A stretch of 64,000 nucleotides of DNA from Pseudomonas sp. Root562 (GCF_001427125.1 NZ_LMGK01000023.1:346881-410880), one strand, 5' to 3'; shown: positions 8,239 to 17,178, counted from the stretch's first letter. Translations and numbers: made by a program. The notes: generated by a model from the sequence alone, not told the origin.

Positions 8239-9756
8239 ATGTCGAAGAAGAAGAAAAAAACGCATCGTAGCTGTCGAAATACAACGCCGCTTGCCGGGCA
8301 TAAAAGGGTAGGCAAGACGCTGGTGCCTCCATTCATGCAAATACCGGGCATCAGCTTCGCTTCATGGTCTAATGACCGACTACCAGAAATGCTCTGGGCT
8401 TGTCTCATCATCACTGTCGTCCCTCGAGAAGCGGCTTTGGAGCTGTTCCGGAAGATCGCCTCAATTGGCGTGCGCTACCGAAGGCCGCCGGAGGAGAACG
8501 GCAGCGGATGGACACTTAGGCACTCAGATCTCCAAGACCAATCTCGAGAGCTCGTAGAAGAAATTGTTGGCATCGTGCGTCAGTCACATACGGGGGCCCA
8601 GGCACTGCGTCCCTTGCTCCTGCTTGAAGGCCTACCAGCACATCAGTGGTGGAAAACCGCCTTAGCAGTTGAGCCTAACGAAGACGATTGGCAAACTCTC
8701 GGAAAAGCTGTTCAAACCACCTTTGACCATCAATCGCAGGAAGCTACGGATGTCCGTTGGGTCAGCATTCTCTTCAGAATGGCGCTCGGCGAAATCCACA
8801 TGCCGGAGGAAGAGTGGTACGAGCTCACGGATTACCCCTACAGAGGGGATATGCGGTCGGTTAGGCCGTCCATCCGCGCGATGGAAATGACCTTTGCCGA
8901 CGCGGTTCTCCATCCATGGCCGAACCTATTTTGGGAGTACGTTCTGCAGCACACCACCTGCGTGGCTGCCCCCCTCGACTCAAGAGAGGGCGAGTTCCAT
9001 CCAGAGGACATTCAAAGGCATCTCATTGAAGTCCGAGAGGCTCTACTCCAGCACTGGTATGAATCTCTTAGCACTACTGGACTAAATCCCAAACACGACG
9101 GTGTGTTCGGCTTCGGGTTCTATGCACTGGCCTGCCTAGCCGAGATGAGCATGGGACCACTAAGCTCCGCGATCACTGGCCGACTACTGCTCCGCTCGCT
9201 CACAGAATGCCGGATATCCCTAGCCTACCTTGTTCGAAACGGCACCGACGAGATGTGGAAGAAGTTTCGCTCATACGGTGCCGGCCAGGCCAAGTTGGCA
9301 CTGCTGAAGCACGAGGAAATGTCGGGCCAAAGGCCTCGGTTCGTTACCCAAGCGACGCTCGAGGCGCTGGCGAACGAAGACTACTTCCAGGAATACGTGG
9401 AAATTGACCTGGGCCACTGGTGCGGGAAAGACCTTCGACGGCTGGCGGAGGAATCGGGCACGAAAGAGGACTATGACCGCTACTACGGCTGGGCCTCCGG
9501 ATTTGTCCACGGCCAATGGGGAGCAATGCGGGACACCAACTTCACTCACTGCCTGAATCCTCTGCATCGCTTCCATCGCCTCCCACTCCCTTTCCATCGC
9601 ATGTTGGAGCCCACAACAGACGACGCATTGCATCTGGTGAACTGCATACTCGATGACGTGAACACCACTTATCCAGGCTTCGACGCTCGCTTCGTTCTAG
9701 AGGATGTGCCAGGAGACGAAGAAGAAAATACAGAAGATGCTGTGGCGCCAGCTTGA
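8239..9756 (+). CDS. DUF5677-like protein, partner of the NTPase
   Basis: 505 residues from ATG 8239, whose product opens with a basic MSKKKKKTHRS; ATG 8200, overlapping the NTPase stop, is an alternative, and neither has a good ribosome site. The C-terminal half resembles DUF5677: LLLRSLTECRISLAYLVR, WKKFRSYGAGQAKLAL, and a late YYGWASGFVHGQW. Helix-rich, with no signal or membrane segment and no catalytic motif I can name. Its 22-bp distance from the NTPase gene implies co-transcription and a shared function (inference). Confidence 0.55.
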   Translation: MSKKKKKTHRSCRNTTPLAGHKRVGKTLVPPFMQIPGISFASWSNDRLPEMLWACLIITVVPREAALELFRKIASIGVRYRRPPEENGSGWTLRHSDLQDQSRELVEEIVGIVRQSHTGAQALRPLLLLEGLPAHQWWKTALAVEPNEDDWQTLGKAVQTTFDHQSQEATDVRWVSILFRMALGEIHMPEEEWYELTDYPYRGDMRSVRPSIRAMEMTFADAVLHPWPNLFWEYVLQHTTCVAAPLDSREGEFHPEDIQRHLIEVREALLQHWYESLSTTGLNPKHDGVFGFGFYALACLAEMSMGPLSSAITGRLLLRSLTECRISLAYLVRNGTDEMWKKFRSYGAGQAKLALLKHEEMSGQRPRFVTQATLEALANEDYFQEYVEIDLGHWCGKDLRRLAEESGTKEDYDRYYGWASGFVHGQWGAMRDTNFTHCLNPLHRFHRLPLPFHRMLEPTTDDALHLVNCILDDVNTTYPGFDARFVLEDVPGDEEENTEDAVAPA

Positions 9757-9896
9757 GGCGAAGGGTAAGGAACGAACTCCGACAAGCTACATAATGACCG
9801 TCGCACTTGACGAAAAATACCGGCAAATCAGCCACTAAATTACGTTTGCGTCTTTCTCGCCGACGCCAATCTTGGCGAAGATGAACCACGGCAAGA

Positions 9897-9970
9897 AACA
9901 AATGTAGCCCTTACTCCACAAAAATCTGTAACCAATAAAAAAGCGAAGCCAAATCAATGGCTTCGCTTCT
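9897..9970. repeat. 74-bp element right-end repeat, copy 1
   Basis: Identical at 71 of 74 positions to 23300-23373 in the same orientation. It starts in ACAAATGTAGCCCTTACTCC and ends in the hairpin AGCGAAGCC/GGCTTCGCT. The second copy lies just upstream of the recombinase gene and downstream of ssb, so this copy marks the right end of an older insertion. Confidence 0.85.
9940..9970. terminator. Element-borne bidirectional terminator, copy 1
   Basis: AGCGAAGCC and GGCTTCGCT form a 9-bp stem with A-run and T-rich flanks. The matching copy at 23343-23373 now serves ssb. Confidence 0.7.
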
Positions 9971-9999
9971 AGTATTTAGAGTTCTGAAAAAGCTGCGGA

Positions 10000-10008
10000 T
10001 CAGAACGG
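10000..10008. repeat. att-like direct repeat, middle copy
   Basis: TCAGAACGG, followed by TT as in the left copy, 30 bp from the terminator hairpin. It forms the junction of two tandem elements. Confidence 0.65.
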
Positions 10009-10205
10009 TTATGCCTAGCTACCGAAGTGCAACAGAAATTAACATGCAAAATATCATATACATAAAAGAAAATTATTTGCTGGCGCCTTTAAACTAACAA
10101 CAACTGCCTGAGCAAATACCTTTTATTTACACTTTCGCACCGACTCCGCCAGCCCCGCCCTCAGTGACGAAATTTACAATGAAAAGAATGAGACATGGTA
10201 GCGAT

Positions 10206-10688
10206 CTATCGCTCAACCACTTCGCAGAAAACTAATATTGATAACGCAGCAGCGAGAATAGTTTGATGCCCTTCCTCCATATCATCAAACCTGTGCTGCC
10301 CATGATTAATAGCAGCAACAACCCTGCCAGTCGTAGCTAAAAATAGCTCGTCCTGGTTAACGGCGTTACCAATAGAGCCTTGCTCCAGTATAGATACATA
10401 ATCAGCACCCTCCCAACGCCTTCCAACTTTCTCTATTCCCCAACCTAAAGAAGCAACAACGCTTTCTGCCAAAATGTCTTCGTTTTCATGATATTTTTTA
10501 GGAGGCGAAGCTGAAGACATGCGGTCTATCAGACGAATCAAAACACCCGAAAATGTATCTTCTTCATCTACGTAATTTTGGCCATCCCAAATCAATTCCC
10601 AGCATACATTTAGATGCGACAATGGCCGCAAGACTGCGTAATCGAGCATCTCGCTTTTGGCAAAAAACTCCTTGACTCTCATATCCAT
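10206..10688 (-). CDS. Hypothetical protein at left end of element B
   Basis: 160 residues from ATG 10688, with GTGGGGA upstream. Not recognised. Acidic soluble protein without signal peptide or membrane segment; notable stretches are WGIEKVGRRWEGADYVSI and HRFDDMEEGHQTILAAALSI. AT-rich like the Septu-like genes. It stands alone next to the att-like site, a usual place for cargo genes. Confidence 0.5.
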   Translation of the reverse strand: MDMRVKEFFAKSEMLDYAVLRPLSHLNVCWELIWDGQNYVDEEDTFSGVLIRLIDRMSSASPPKKYHENEDILAESVVASLGWGIEKVGRRWEGADYVSILEQGSIGNAVNQDELFLATTGRVVAAINHGQHRFDDMEEGHQTILAAALSILVFCEVVER

Positions 10689-11127
10689 AAAGTCCCCACA
10701 TCATAGTTTTAAATAATTACAATTTCTCGATAGCCACTTATGTAAATATAGCGTTTAGGGTCGGAGTCAGCCCAATCCATCCACTGCATTAGAACGCTAG
10801 CGAAGCCCCCTCCCCTAAATCCATCGATCGATTCGTCGACTAGATCGCAACCGCGCGTTCCCGCAACTCACCGTTGAGGACGCGATCGTTCTCTCTGCAA
10901 TCCACTGAGCCGCCAACTACCATGCACGCTGGGGGTGTTGATGCAGTGATCCAGCAGCGGCAGGAAGCCCTAGGCGCTTTCCACGCGATGGCCATTGGCG
11001 CCGTAGGCTACGGCATAGTTGGCGAAGTCCGGGTTGCCATAGTCCAGGCCGAAGTCGGTAAAGCTCATGGGCATATGAGATCCAATAAGACCTGTAGGGT
11101 GAGCATTCCCACCGAGGACTGCTAATA
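10689..11127. other. Gene-poor stretch holding an acetolactate synthase relic
   Basis: Positions 10689-10900 show no gene. Positions from about 10905 hold the relic described separately. Confidence 0.5.
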
Positions 11128-11145
11128 CTACGGTCGGTTGCTGCA
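10905..11145 (-). pseudogene. Acetolactate synthase-like (TPP enzyme) C-terminal fragment
   Basis: In one frame the minus strand reads MSFTDFGLDYGNPDF, then ANYAVAYGANGHRVESA, an in-frame TAG, then GFLPLLDHCINTPSVH. This is the C-terminal pattern of acetolactate synthases (FGLDYGNPDF...YGA.GHRVESA...LLP.L). The upstream part (TVVLAVLGGNAH) is degenerate and already overlaps the helicase stop. Both ends are missing, so this is a decayed fragment. Confidence 0.7.
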
Positions 11146-14100
11146 AATACTGAGATAAGCACATCGACCGCATGCCCAGCCCTTCTTCGGTTGCCGATCT
11201 CCGGCCAGGAAGCCCGTAACCGCATGGTAGACCGCAGTTCGCTCAGGCATTTTCGAACAGGCTTCTGAGCTCTGAGTCCCGGTGGTCAAAGAATGCACCG
11301 TACCGTTGGCCACGCGCTGCCCATTAATGGATCTCATCAATGGCCTAAACTGGCTGAGCGTGTGTCCCAGTCCTTGAGCACGAAGCCAGTGAAGATGATG
11401 ACCGTTGCTGTCTTTAACATAGATCAACCAAGGCAGCGTGATCTTCAACCCTTCTAGTTCCGACACCAGCCCATCTACCACTTTGCCGCCCAGGTCCTTG
11501 AAGACCTTCAGACCACGATTAGCAGCTTCCACGGCATCACGGCGCAATCCTGGATCATCTTCCGGTGGAGGTAACCGATGCAACGTCCAAGCGTCGTCCA
11601 AAGCAGCCTGCGCTGGAATATTATCCATAAGATGAGCTCGGAGCATGTCCATGACAGCCCATCGGGCACGTATGGAGATATCAATCTCCTGCTCCGCTGT
11701 GAGAGAAAGCTCGTAACGATAATGGTATTGAAGCGGACACGCTAAATAGGTTTCCAGTGCCCCGAAGCTAATCGGTTCCACCGGATGTGTAGACGTCGAG
11801 GGTGGAACAGGCGCAGGCACCTGGCGAATCCGAATTCCATCGTGATGCTTCAACGCAGTCCCAGCAACCCGAATAGGTAATGGTCTTTTCGCAGCATCCA
11901 CTTCGTACAGGAACAGATCGTCTTTCGCCCGAGATAAAGCCACATAGAGAAGGTTGTTTCGCTCAACCGACTCCTCAAATTGGTGCTCGGCCGCACTGCT
12001 ATTAAGGATCTCAGGCGGGACGATCATCAATGGCCGGTAATTGTAATTGAACGGACGATCAGGACCATATGCCGAATTGTCGACATCAACGACATGCACT
12101 GCCGAAAACTCCAAACCTTTACTGGCATGCACCGTCAGCAGCGATATCGCATCCAGTGCTCGCGCCTCTGGCGGCAGCCCTCTATCAGCCAGCTTTTCGC
12201 CAATTCGGCGTCGCAGGTCCTCTCGCAACAGAAACTCCGATAGCTTCGGTTGGGCGCCGTCACCATCAGCGTTTCGAACGCAGTATGCAAACAGCCAGAG
12301 GCACAGCCGAATGGTATGGGCAGCAATGGATTGATCCGCTACCGGGGGAACACCGAAACGACGATCAATCAACAATTTGCATACTAGCTGCCAAGGAGTC
12401 ATGCGGCGGTGGCAGCCTTGCAGGAGCGCCGCCAAGTTGGCTTTCGCCACAGCCCCATTCGGACTCAATCCTGCGACAGGTTTGAAAATCCATTTGCCTC
12501 GCTGAAAACCTGTGCCAGTGCCGGCGGCGGTTGCATTGATGAGCAATTCGATATCCGACACGTCGAACCCGAATTGCGGGTCGTACATGAGCCCAACGAG
12601 AGATCTGGGTTGGCGAGTGCACAGAAGCTGTATCAAGCACATGAGCTTCTTGATCTCTGGCCTCTGGAATAGGTCTCCGATGTGCAGGAACGGTACGTTG
12701 GCCAGTGCGAGATCCTCGGCGACACGCTCGATGTCAGCGGTGCGGCGACTAATGATTGCCTGGTCTCTAAATTTCGTACCTGCCTGATTCAGGTGCTGAA
12801 TATTCTGAAGCAGGGTTGCGCTCTCAGCACGCGAAGAAATGCACGTAAAGAGGGTGGGCACTTTACCCTGAGATCCCTTCGAGGGGACAACTGCTTCGAG
12901 TGGTTGGCGGGACTCCAGGGCGTGACGCTTACCAGCAATGCTGAACAGGCTAAGAATCTCCGGACTACTCCGCCGGTTGATCTGCAACGAGTAGCTCTTG
13001 GCAGTCGACTTCGCGGCAAGAGCGGAAAACGCCGGACCAAACTTCACAAGGCTCATAATCGAAGCGCCACGCCAATGGTGGATCGCTTGTCTGACATCAC
13101 CTACTACCCAGACCGATTTTGCGTTGACGGCTAGATGCCGCAGCAACTCGACCATGACCTCAGTCACGTCCTGATACTCGTCGACCAGGACGTGATCGTA
13201 ATGATCGATGAACAACCCGATAGCGGCCCGGTTCGACTTGGCTTGTCGTGAAGGGTGCGCGATGAGGTCGGTATAATCGACGAGCTTCTTGTCAGCCATC
13301 GCGACCTGGAAGGCCTCGTACAGGACCGCAACGTCGTGCCGCTGGGCGTCAACATCTGGATCACATGGACCAAGGAGGCTAAGCCGATTTCGGTATTCTT
13401 GAGGTGTAATCAACTCTTCCTTGAGCCGTTTGATGTACCCAAGGACGTCGGGTATCCAGTCGTACGGATCCTGCAGGCGGAGGTAGTACTTCAGAGTGAC
13501 TTTTGGTAGCTGCCGTACCAGGAGTCGAACCTGCATCAGCAAGTCCGCAACTTGCACCTCGGAGGGCAGGTTGTAGAGGTGATGAAATTTACGGAGGAAC
13601 TCCAGCCCGAACGCGTGGAACGTTCCAGCCCAGACGTCCGATGCCCCCTGAATTGCAGATGCCTTTAATCGCTCCACTAGTTCGTTTGCTGCTTTGTTGG
13701 TGAACGTGAGGGCAAGAATCTTGTTCGGTTCAACGCCACTCTCAATGAGATGCTTGATGCGATGGACGAGGGTCGTGGTTTTCCCGGTTCCTGGCCCAGC
13801 GACAACGTTAACAAATCGTTCAACGGCCGTAGCTGCGCTCAGTTGAGCCTTGTCGAGTGTGGGCAACGGTGATCCAGGGTGCGGCGGGAGAGCAGGTAGC
13901 ATCAACGCATCGATCATCTGCTGCCTTACGACTTCTAGCGGTACCACCCAAGCGGTAGCGATCTGTTCTGACGTTAGCCCTTTACCCCACAGATCTCGGG
14001 CCAGGTCTCTGGGCATCAGAAGCTCCCTGGCAAACACATTTGCCTGGAGCTCTAAGCGCTCATGAGTGCCGTAAGATTCGACAATCATGGTCGCCGAGCT

Positions 14101-14433
14101 GCCATGCGATGCATAGATCGCGGACAGCTCAGCCACGGTGAGCTCCTTTTTGTCCGCGTCCAAGAACCAGTGGCCTAGTTCGTGAGCTATCAGGTAGGCC
14201 CCATCCGCCAGTGACACGTCATTTCTGACGTAGATTGTTCGCTGATCTCGACGAAGCGCACCGCAACCATTCCCGAGCAGTGGGTGCCCATGCGGCATAC
14301 GATCAACAGCTACATTAAACACCGTCTCGATATTATCGAGCAGCTGCGGAGAAGCCAACGGAGCCGGTGAGTGCGCAGACAGTTGTGAGCGAGCAGCTAT
14401 GGCCTGCTGGCGAGCCCGATCAAAAGGATTCAC
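11128..14433 (-). CDS. ImmA/IrrE-like peptidase - UvrD-type helicase - FeS domain fusion
   Basis: 1101 residues from GTG 14433, whose GTGA overlaps the stop of the upstream regulator. Domains: (a) residues 60-145, zinc peptidase of the ImmA/IrrE (M78) kind with HELGH at 84-88 and Glu128 in LELQANVFARELLMP; (b) residues 190-860, superfamily 1A helicase with LDKAQLSAA, Walker A GPGTGKTT (213-220), VDEYQD, GDVRQAIHHWRGA, INRRSS, HASKGLEF and LYVALSRAKDDLF; (c) C-terminal region shaped like the AddB/Cas4 nuclease, with LETYLACPLQYHY and a final CGRCAYLSIC that would give FeS-ligating cysteines. The Asp...Glu-x-Lys nuclease residues expected between them are not visible, so this domain may bind DNA without cutting. 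Fusion of peptidase and helicase in one chain is unusual. Likely a defence or element-control protein (inference). Confidence 0.8.
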   Translation of the reverse strand: MNPFDRARQQAIAARSQLSAHSPAPLASPQLLDNIETVFNVAVDRMPHGHPLLGNGCGALRRDQRTIYVRNDVSLADGAYLIAHELGHWFLDADKKELTVAELSAIYASHGSSATMIVESYGTHERLELQANVFARELLMPRDLARDLWGKGLTSEQIATAWVVPLEVVRQQMIDALMLPALPPHPGSPLPTLDKAQLSAATAVERFVNVVAGPGTGKTTTLVHRIKHLIESGVEPNKILALTFTNKAANELVERLKASAIQGASDVWAGTFHAFGLEFLRKFHHLYNLPSEVQVADLLMQVRLLVRQLPKVTLKYYLRLQDPYDWIPDVLGYIKRLKEELITPQEYRNRLSLLGPCDPDVDAQRHDVAVLYEAFQVAMADKKLVDYTDLIAHPSRQAKSNRAAIGLFIDHYDHVLVDEYQDVTEVMVELLRHLAVNAKSVWVVGDVRQAIHHWRGASIMSLVKFGPAFSALAAKSTAKSYSLQINRRSSPEILSLFSIAGKRHALESRQPLEAVVPSKGSQGKVPTLFTCISSRAESATLLQNIQHLNQAGTKFRDQAIISRRTADIERVAEDLALANVPFLHIGDLFQRPEIKKLMCLIQLLCTRQPRSLVGLMYDPQFGFDVSDIELLINATAAGTGTGFQRGKWIFKPVAGLSPNGAVAKANLAALLQGCHRRMTPWQLVCKLLIDRRFGVPPVADQSIAAHTIRLCLWLFAYCVRNADGDGAQPKLSEFLLREDLRRRIGEKLADRGLPPEARALDAISLLTVHASKGLEFSAVHVVDVDNSAYGPDRPFNYNYRPLMIVPPEILNSSAAEHQFEESVERNNLLYVALSRAKDDLFLYEVDAAKRPLPIRVAGTALKHHDGIRIRQVPAPVPPSTSTHPVEPISFGALETYLACPLQYHYRYELSLTAEQEIDISIRARWAVMDMLRAHLMDNIPAQAALDDAWTLHRLPPPEDDPGLRRDAVEAANRGLKVFKDLGGKVVDGLVSELEGLKITLPWLIYVKDSNGHHLHWLRAQGLGHTLSQFRPLMRSINGQRVANGTVHSLTTGTQSSEACSKMPERTAVYHAVTGFLAGDRQPKKGWACGRCAYLSICSNRP

Positions 14434-15506
14434 TGATCGAGGCTCAGCAACCGTTGCTCTTCATCTGGAGGAAGCCCCAAGGCGATAACAGCTTCTTGCC
14501 AAGTCTGCGGTTGAATTCGCACCTCAGGCTTGCCTTCTTGGGCCTTAAACCCCGATACCGTCTGCAGTTGGAAACAGTCATTCAACGCCACCTTCAAGAC
14601 TTCCGAAGGCAGGTTCAACACTGCCGCAACGTCATTCAACACACGGATTGGTGGGATGACGGCTCCAGAAAGGATTTCGTTCATCAGAACCCGCTGTTCC
14701 CCCAGTCCTACCTGGCGAGCCAGTTGCCTGGCAGCAGGACCGCGATGAACGCCAATCTGCGCAATAGCGTTTTCTACCACCCCTTTATCAGGCGCCTCAG
14801 CAAGCGGAGAAGCAACAACTGACTCGTGACGCAGAGCCTCTGCTAGAAGACCACGGGTAATTGCCGACGCCGAACGCTCATATTCCTGCGCCGCCGATTG
14901 AATTTTAATCGCAAGCTTCCGGTCGACGCGAACCATCCATTGCTCGGATTCTGTACCACCTGAGCTGAGCGCAACGCTCTCGTACTGGTCAAATAACTCA
15001 TCAGGATCGTGCGTAATGCGGTCCTTTCGGAATCGATCCCAACCTGCCATTAACAGAGACCGAGCCATCACTGCCGTGTCGATCTCGCGGGCAGCCGCAA
15101 GCTCAACGATAGCCACATGCAATGTTCTCTTCGTGGTGACGCCTATGGTTTCCCGGCGCACTTTAGTAGTCGCTGCTGCGTCCATTCGCTTACCCTCATC
15201 CGTACCCTGAGTTCTAAACTGCGCCTTTCCAGGCGCTGCCTGAATGACTTCACGTGTGACAGGGTGATCTTTTCCGAGTTCGCATTCCGGAAGCGTCGGC
15301 ATCTGCTTTGTCAGCTCAATCAGCAGGTTACGAACCGCGCCGGAGCTGTCTTCGCCGACAGCTACAACGTTATGCCCCGACGGTAGCGACACTTTGCACC
15401 GTAGACCCGATCGGGTTTGTCGGGTGCAGACGTTCTCGGCCAAATCGCCTAGCAAAGAGGCCCAGCTCTTGAGACAATCGGCAACAACAGCATTGGAATT
15501 TTTCAT
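14430..15506 (-). CDS. RHH-like plus XRE-like regulator, partner of the ImmA-UvrD fusion
   Basis: 358 residues from ATG 15506. The middle has two stretches suggestive of ribbon-helix-helix or helical dimerisation units (about 119-160 and 190-228). The C-terminal part, about 243-305, resembles an XRE HTH: ARQLARQVGLGEQRVLMNEI followed by PIRVLNDVAAVLNLPSEVL. The 4-nt GTGA overlap couples it to the ImmA-UvrD gene. HTH proteins paired with ImmA-type peptidases are usually repressors cleaved on induction (ICEBs1 ImmR/ImmA), so it may be the substrate of its partner (inference). Confidence 0.6.
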   Translation of the reverse strand: MKNSNAVVADCLKSWASLLGDLAENVCTRQTRSGLRCKVSLPSGHNVVAVGEDSSGAVRNLLIELTKQMPTLPECELGKDHPVTREVIQAAPGKAQFRTQGTDEGKRMDAAATTKVRRETIGVTTKRTLHVAIVELAAAREIDTAVMARSLLMAGWDRFRKDRITHDPDELFDQYESVALSSGGTESEQWMVRVDRKLAIKIQSAAQEYERSASAITRGLLAEALRHESVVASPLAEAPDKGVVENAIAQIGVHRGPAARQLARQVGLGEQRVLMNEILSGAVIPPIRVLNDVAAVLNLPSEVLKVALNDCFQLQTVSGFKAQEGKPEVRIQPQTWQEAVIALGLPPDEEQRLLSLDQ

Positions 15507-15593
15507 GACGTACTGATTTGATGGGTCGATGCGCGTGACGCTTCACGGCGGTGGTCGTATCAATTTTATATCACCGGATACTGTAGGGAAACA

Positions 15594-16625
15594 ATGGTTA
15601 TTGCTCATTTTTGCGCGGCACTCCGCGCAGCTGTGGGGGATTTGATGGCCTCTCACGCCGAGGCCGACATCCGTACAATGCTTGAAGATCCGGTGGCATT
15701 GGGGGTTCGAATCGTTCCCTCTATTGAAGCCCACTTGGCATCGGCCGGAGCCACTACATTGGCCGACGTGATCGCCTATGCCTGGTCTGCCCCAGCAGTC
15801 CATCTGCGAGCTGTTTTTGATCCGACCCAGCTGCCAAGCACCCCCTTGGCGTTCGCGCCAGTTCCGCAATGCCAGGGTACCGCGCTTGCGATGGTGAGTG
15901 CCGTGGCGGCCTTTGCCGCACTGGGCTCCGCAACAATCTCTTATGGGTCGGAAAATGGTGGGGATCTTTTTGTAAACCTTGTCGTTATTCCCGGCACTGG
16001 CGACATTCCCAAAAAATCCACCAAATCCATGTCCGGCCACACCGATGGTGTGTCATTCCCAATTCGCGGTCAGAACGATCCGGAAGATGAAAGAATCGCT
16101 CCTTCTCCGGATTTCGTGGGTCTTTGCTGCCTGCGCAACCCAGATGGCGTCCCGACCAATGTCATGTCGCTGGAGGCTGTACTCAAAGGCATGCCTGACA
16201 ATTTGGTCGATGAATTGCGCAAGCCACAATACTGGATCACCTCGCAACGCACCTTCGAATCTGGCATGCACGAGATCCTAGGAGATGAATTGGTGAGGGA
16301 TGACGCCAGTCTGCTGTTCCGCGTCAAAGATACAAACTGGATTCGATATAGCCACAGCAACACCGGACCAGCAGATGCAGACTCTGCCGCTCAGGAAGCG
16401 ATACAACAATTCCAGGCAGGATGCGTCCAGTGCGTACAGGGTATTGAGTTGTATCCAGGTGACATCGTGCTGGTCAATAACAGGATCGCGCTGCACGGTA
16501 GGGCGAATGTGGGCAGCGAATATGGCGGGACGACTCGCTGGTTGCTCCGGACTTACGGTTTAGACACCTCAAGCGTGAAGCCTGAACAACGTTATCCAGA
16601 CAGTAAGTTTAAGCTCTTTCCTTGA
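15594..16625 (+). CDS. TauD/TfdA-like 2-oxoglutarate Fe(II) dioxygenase
   Basis: 343 residues from ATG 15594 with TAGGGA upstream. The iron facial triad is visible: His149 and Asp151 in SGHTDG and His301 in RIALHGRANVG; Arg315/Arg319 in TTRWLLRTYGL would bind 2-oxoglutarate. This layout fits the clavaminate synthase-like branch. Substrate unknown. It is divergent from the HTH regulator across 87 bp, so both may share a control region. No sulfonate transport or antibiotic cluster accompanies it, which is odd for the family. Confidence 0.8.
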   Translation: MVIAHFCAALRAAVGDLMASHAEADIRTMLEDPVALGVRIVPSIEAHLASAGATTLADVIAYAWSAPAVHLRAVFDPTQLPSTPLAFAPVPQCQGTALAMVSAVAAFAALGSATISYGSENGGDLFVNLVVIPGTGDIPKKSTKSMSGHTDGVSFPIRGQNDPEDERIAPSPDFVGLCCLRNPDGVPTNVMSLEAVLKGMPDNLVDELRKPQYWITSQRTFESGMHEILGDELVRDDASLLFRVKDTNWIRYSHSNTGPADADSAAQEAIQQFQAGCVQCVQGIELYPGDIVLVNNRIALHGRANVGSEYGGTTRWLLRTYGLDTSSVKPEQRYPDSKFKLFP

Positions 16626-17178
16626 CTGCCTTGCTGCCCCGAGCTATCGCCAGCACGTCGTCTAAATTGACAGCCTTGTGGGCCTAGTAAAAAGGCAAGC
16701 CGTAGCGGCGATTATCAGGGCTCGCTGCGAATGCTGAAATGATTACCGCTGGGATTACCGGACCCGCCATAGCTGCGCCTGCTAGCAATGCAGCTCTCGA
16801 ATTGAAATCATTTCGCTCAGTAGATCCCCCAGTACGAAGCATGGCTTCCAGTGGATACGGCTTTCGACCGCGATGCGACTTTGGATAATGCGGCTCGATG
16901 AATGCCACCAAACCGCTCCACGGCACCACCTGTTCCATCTCGGCCAAAAAACGCTCGCAGCGGGTTTGCTTGCGCTTCCCGGCGTACTAGAAATCGAAAA
17001 AGCTCATTCTCCTCATGGGGTTAAGGGCTTGCTGGGGACAGTTTGATGGAGAGCTATTTCAGCACGGGTCAGACGTCTTGTACTGACTTGGTCGGAGACG
17101 CTCTAATTTCTCCCGTGAACATGTAGTAATATCGAGGATTAATTAACCCAGTAGAGTGCTTTAAGGAATTATCAAAGG
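16626..17178. other. Gene-free stretch with IS relic
   Basis: Contains the IS5 transposase relic (16833-17007). The rest shows no coding signal; 17100-17178 probably holds the promoter of the downstream membrane-protein gene. Confidence 0.5.
16833..17007 (-). pseudogene. IS5-family transposase, N-terminal relic
   Basis: The minus strand from ATG 17007 reads MSFFDF, a TAG stop, YAGKRKQTRCERF, then LAEMEQVVPWSGLVAFIEPH and RKPYPLEAMLR. This is the N-terminus of IS5-type transposases. Homology ends abruptly near 16833; the catalytic domain is absent. Confidence 0.8.

Larger units (their letters stand above)
3178..10008. mobile_element. Element A: 6.8-kb integrase-less island at ssb
   Basis: Bounded by TCAGAACGG copies. 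Its right end (9897-9970) is 71/74 identical to the right end of element B. It carries two co-directional genes, an Avs-like NTPase and a DUF5677-like protein, and no recombinase, so it would depend on a recombinase supplied elsewhere, or has lost its own. Confidence 0.6.
9757..10205. other. Gene-free junction between elements A and B
   Basis: No gene seen. It contains the 74-bp right-end repeat with its hairpin, the att-like nonamer, and an AT-rich stretch at the left end of element B. Confidence 0.6.
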
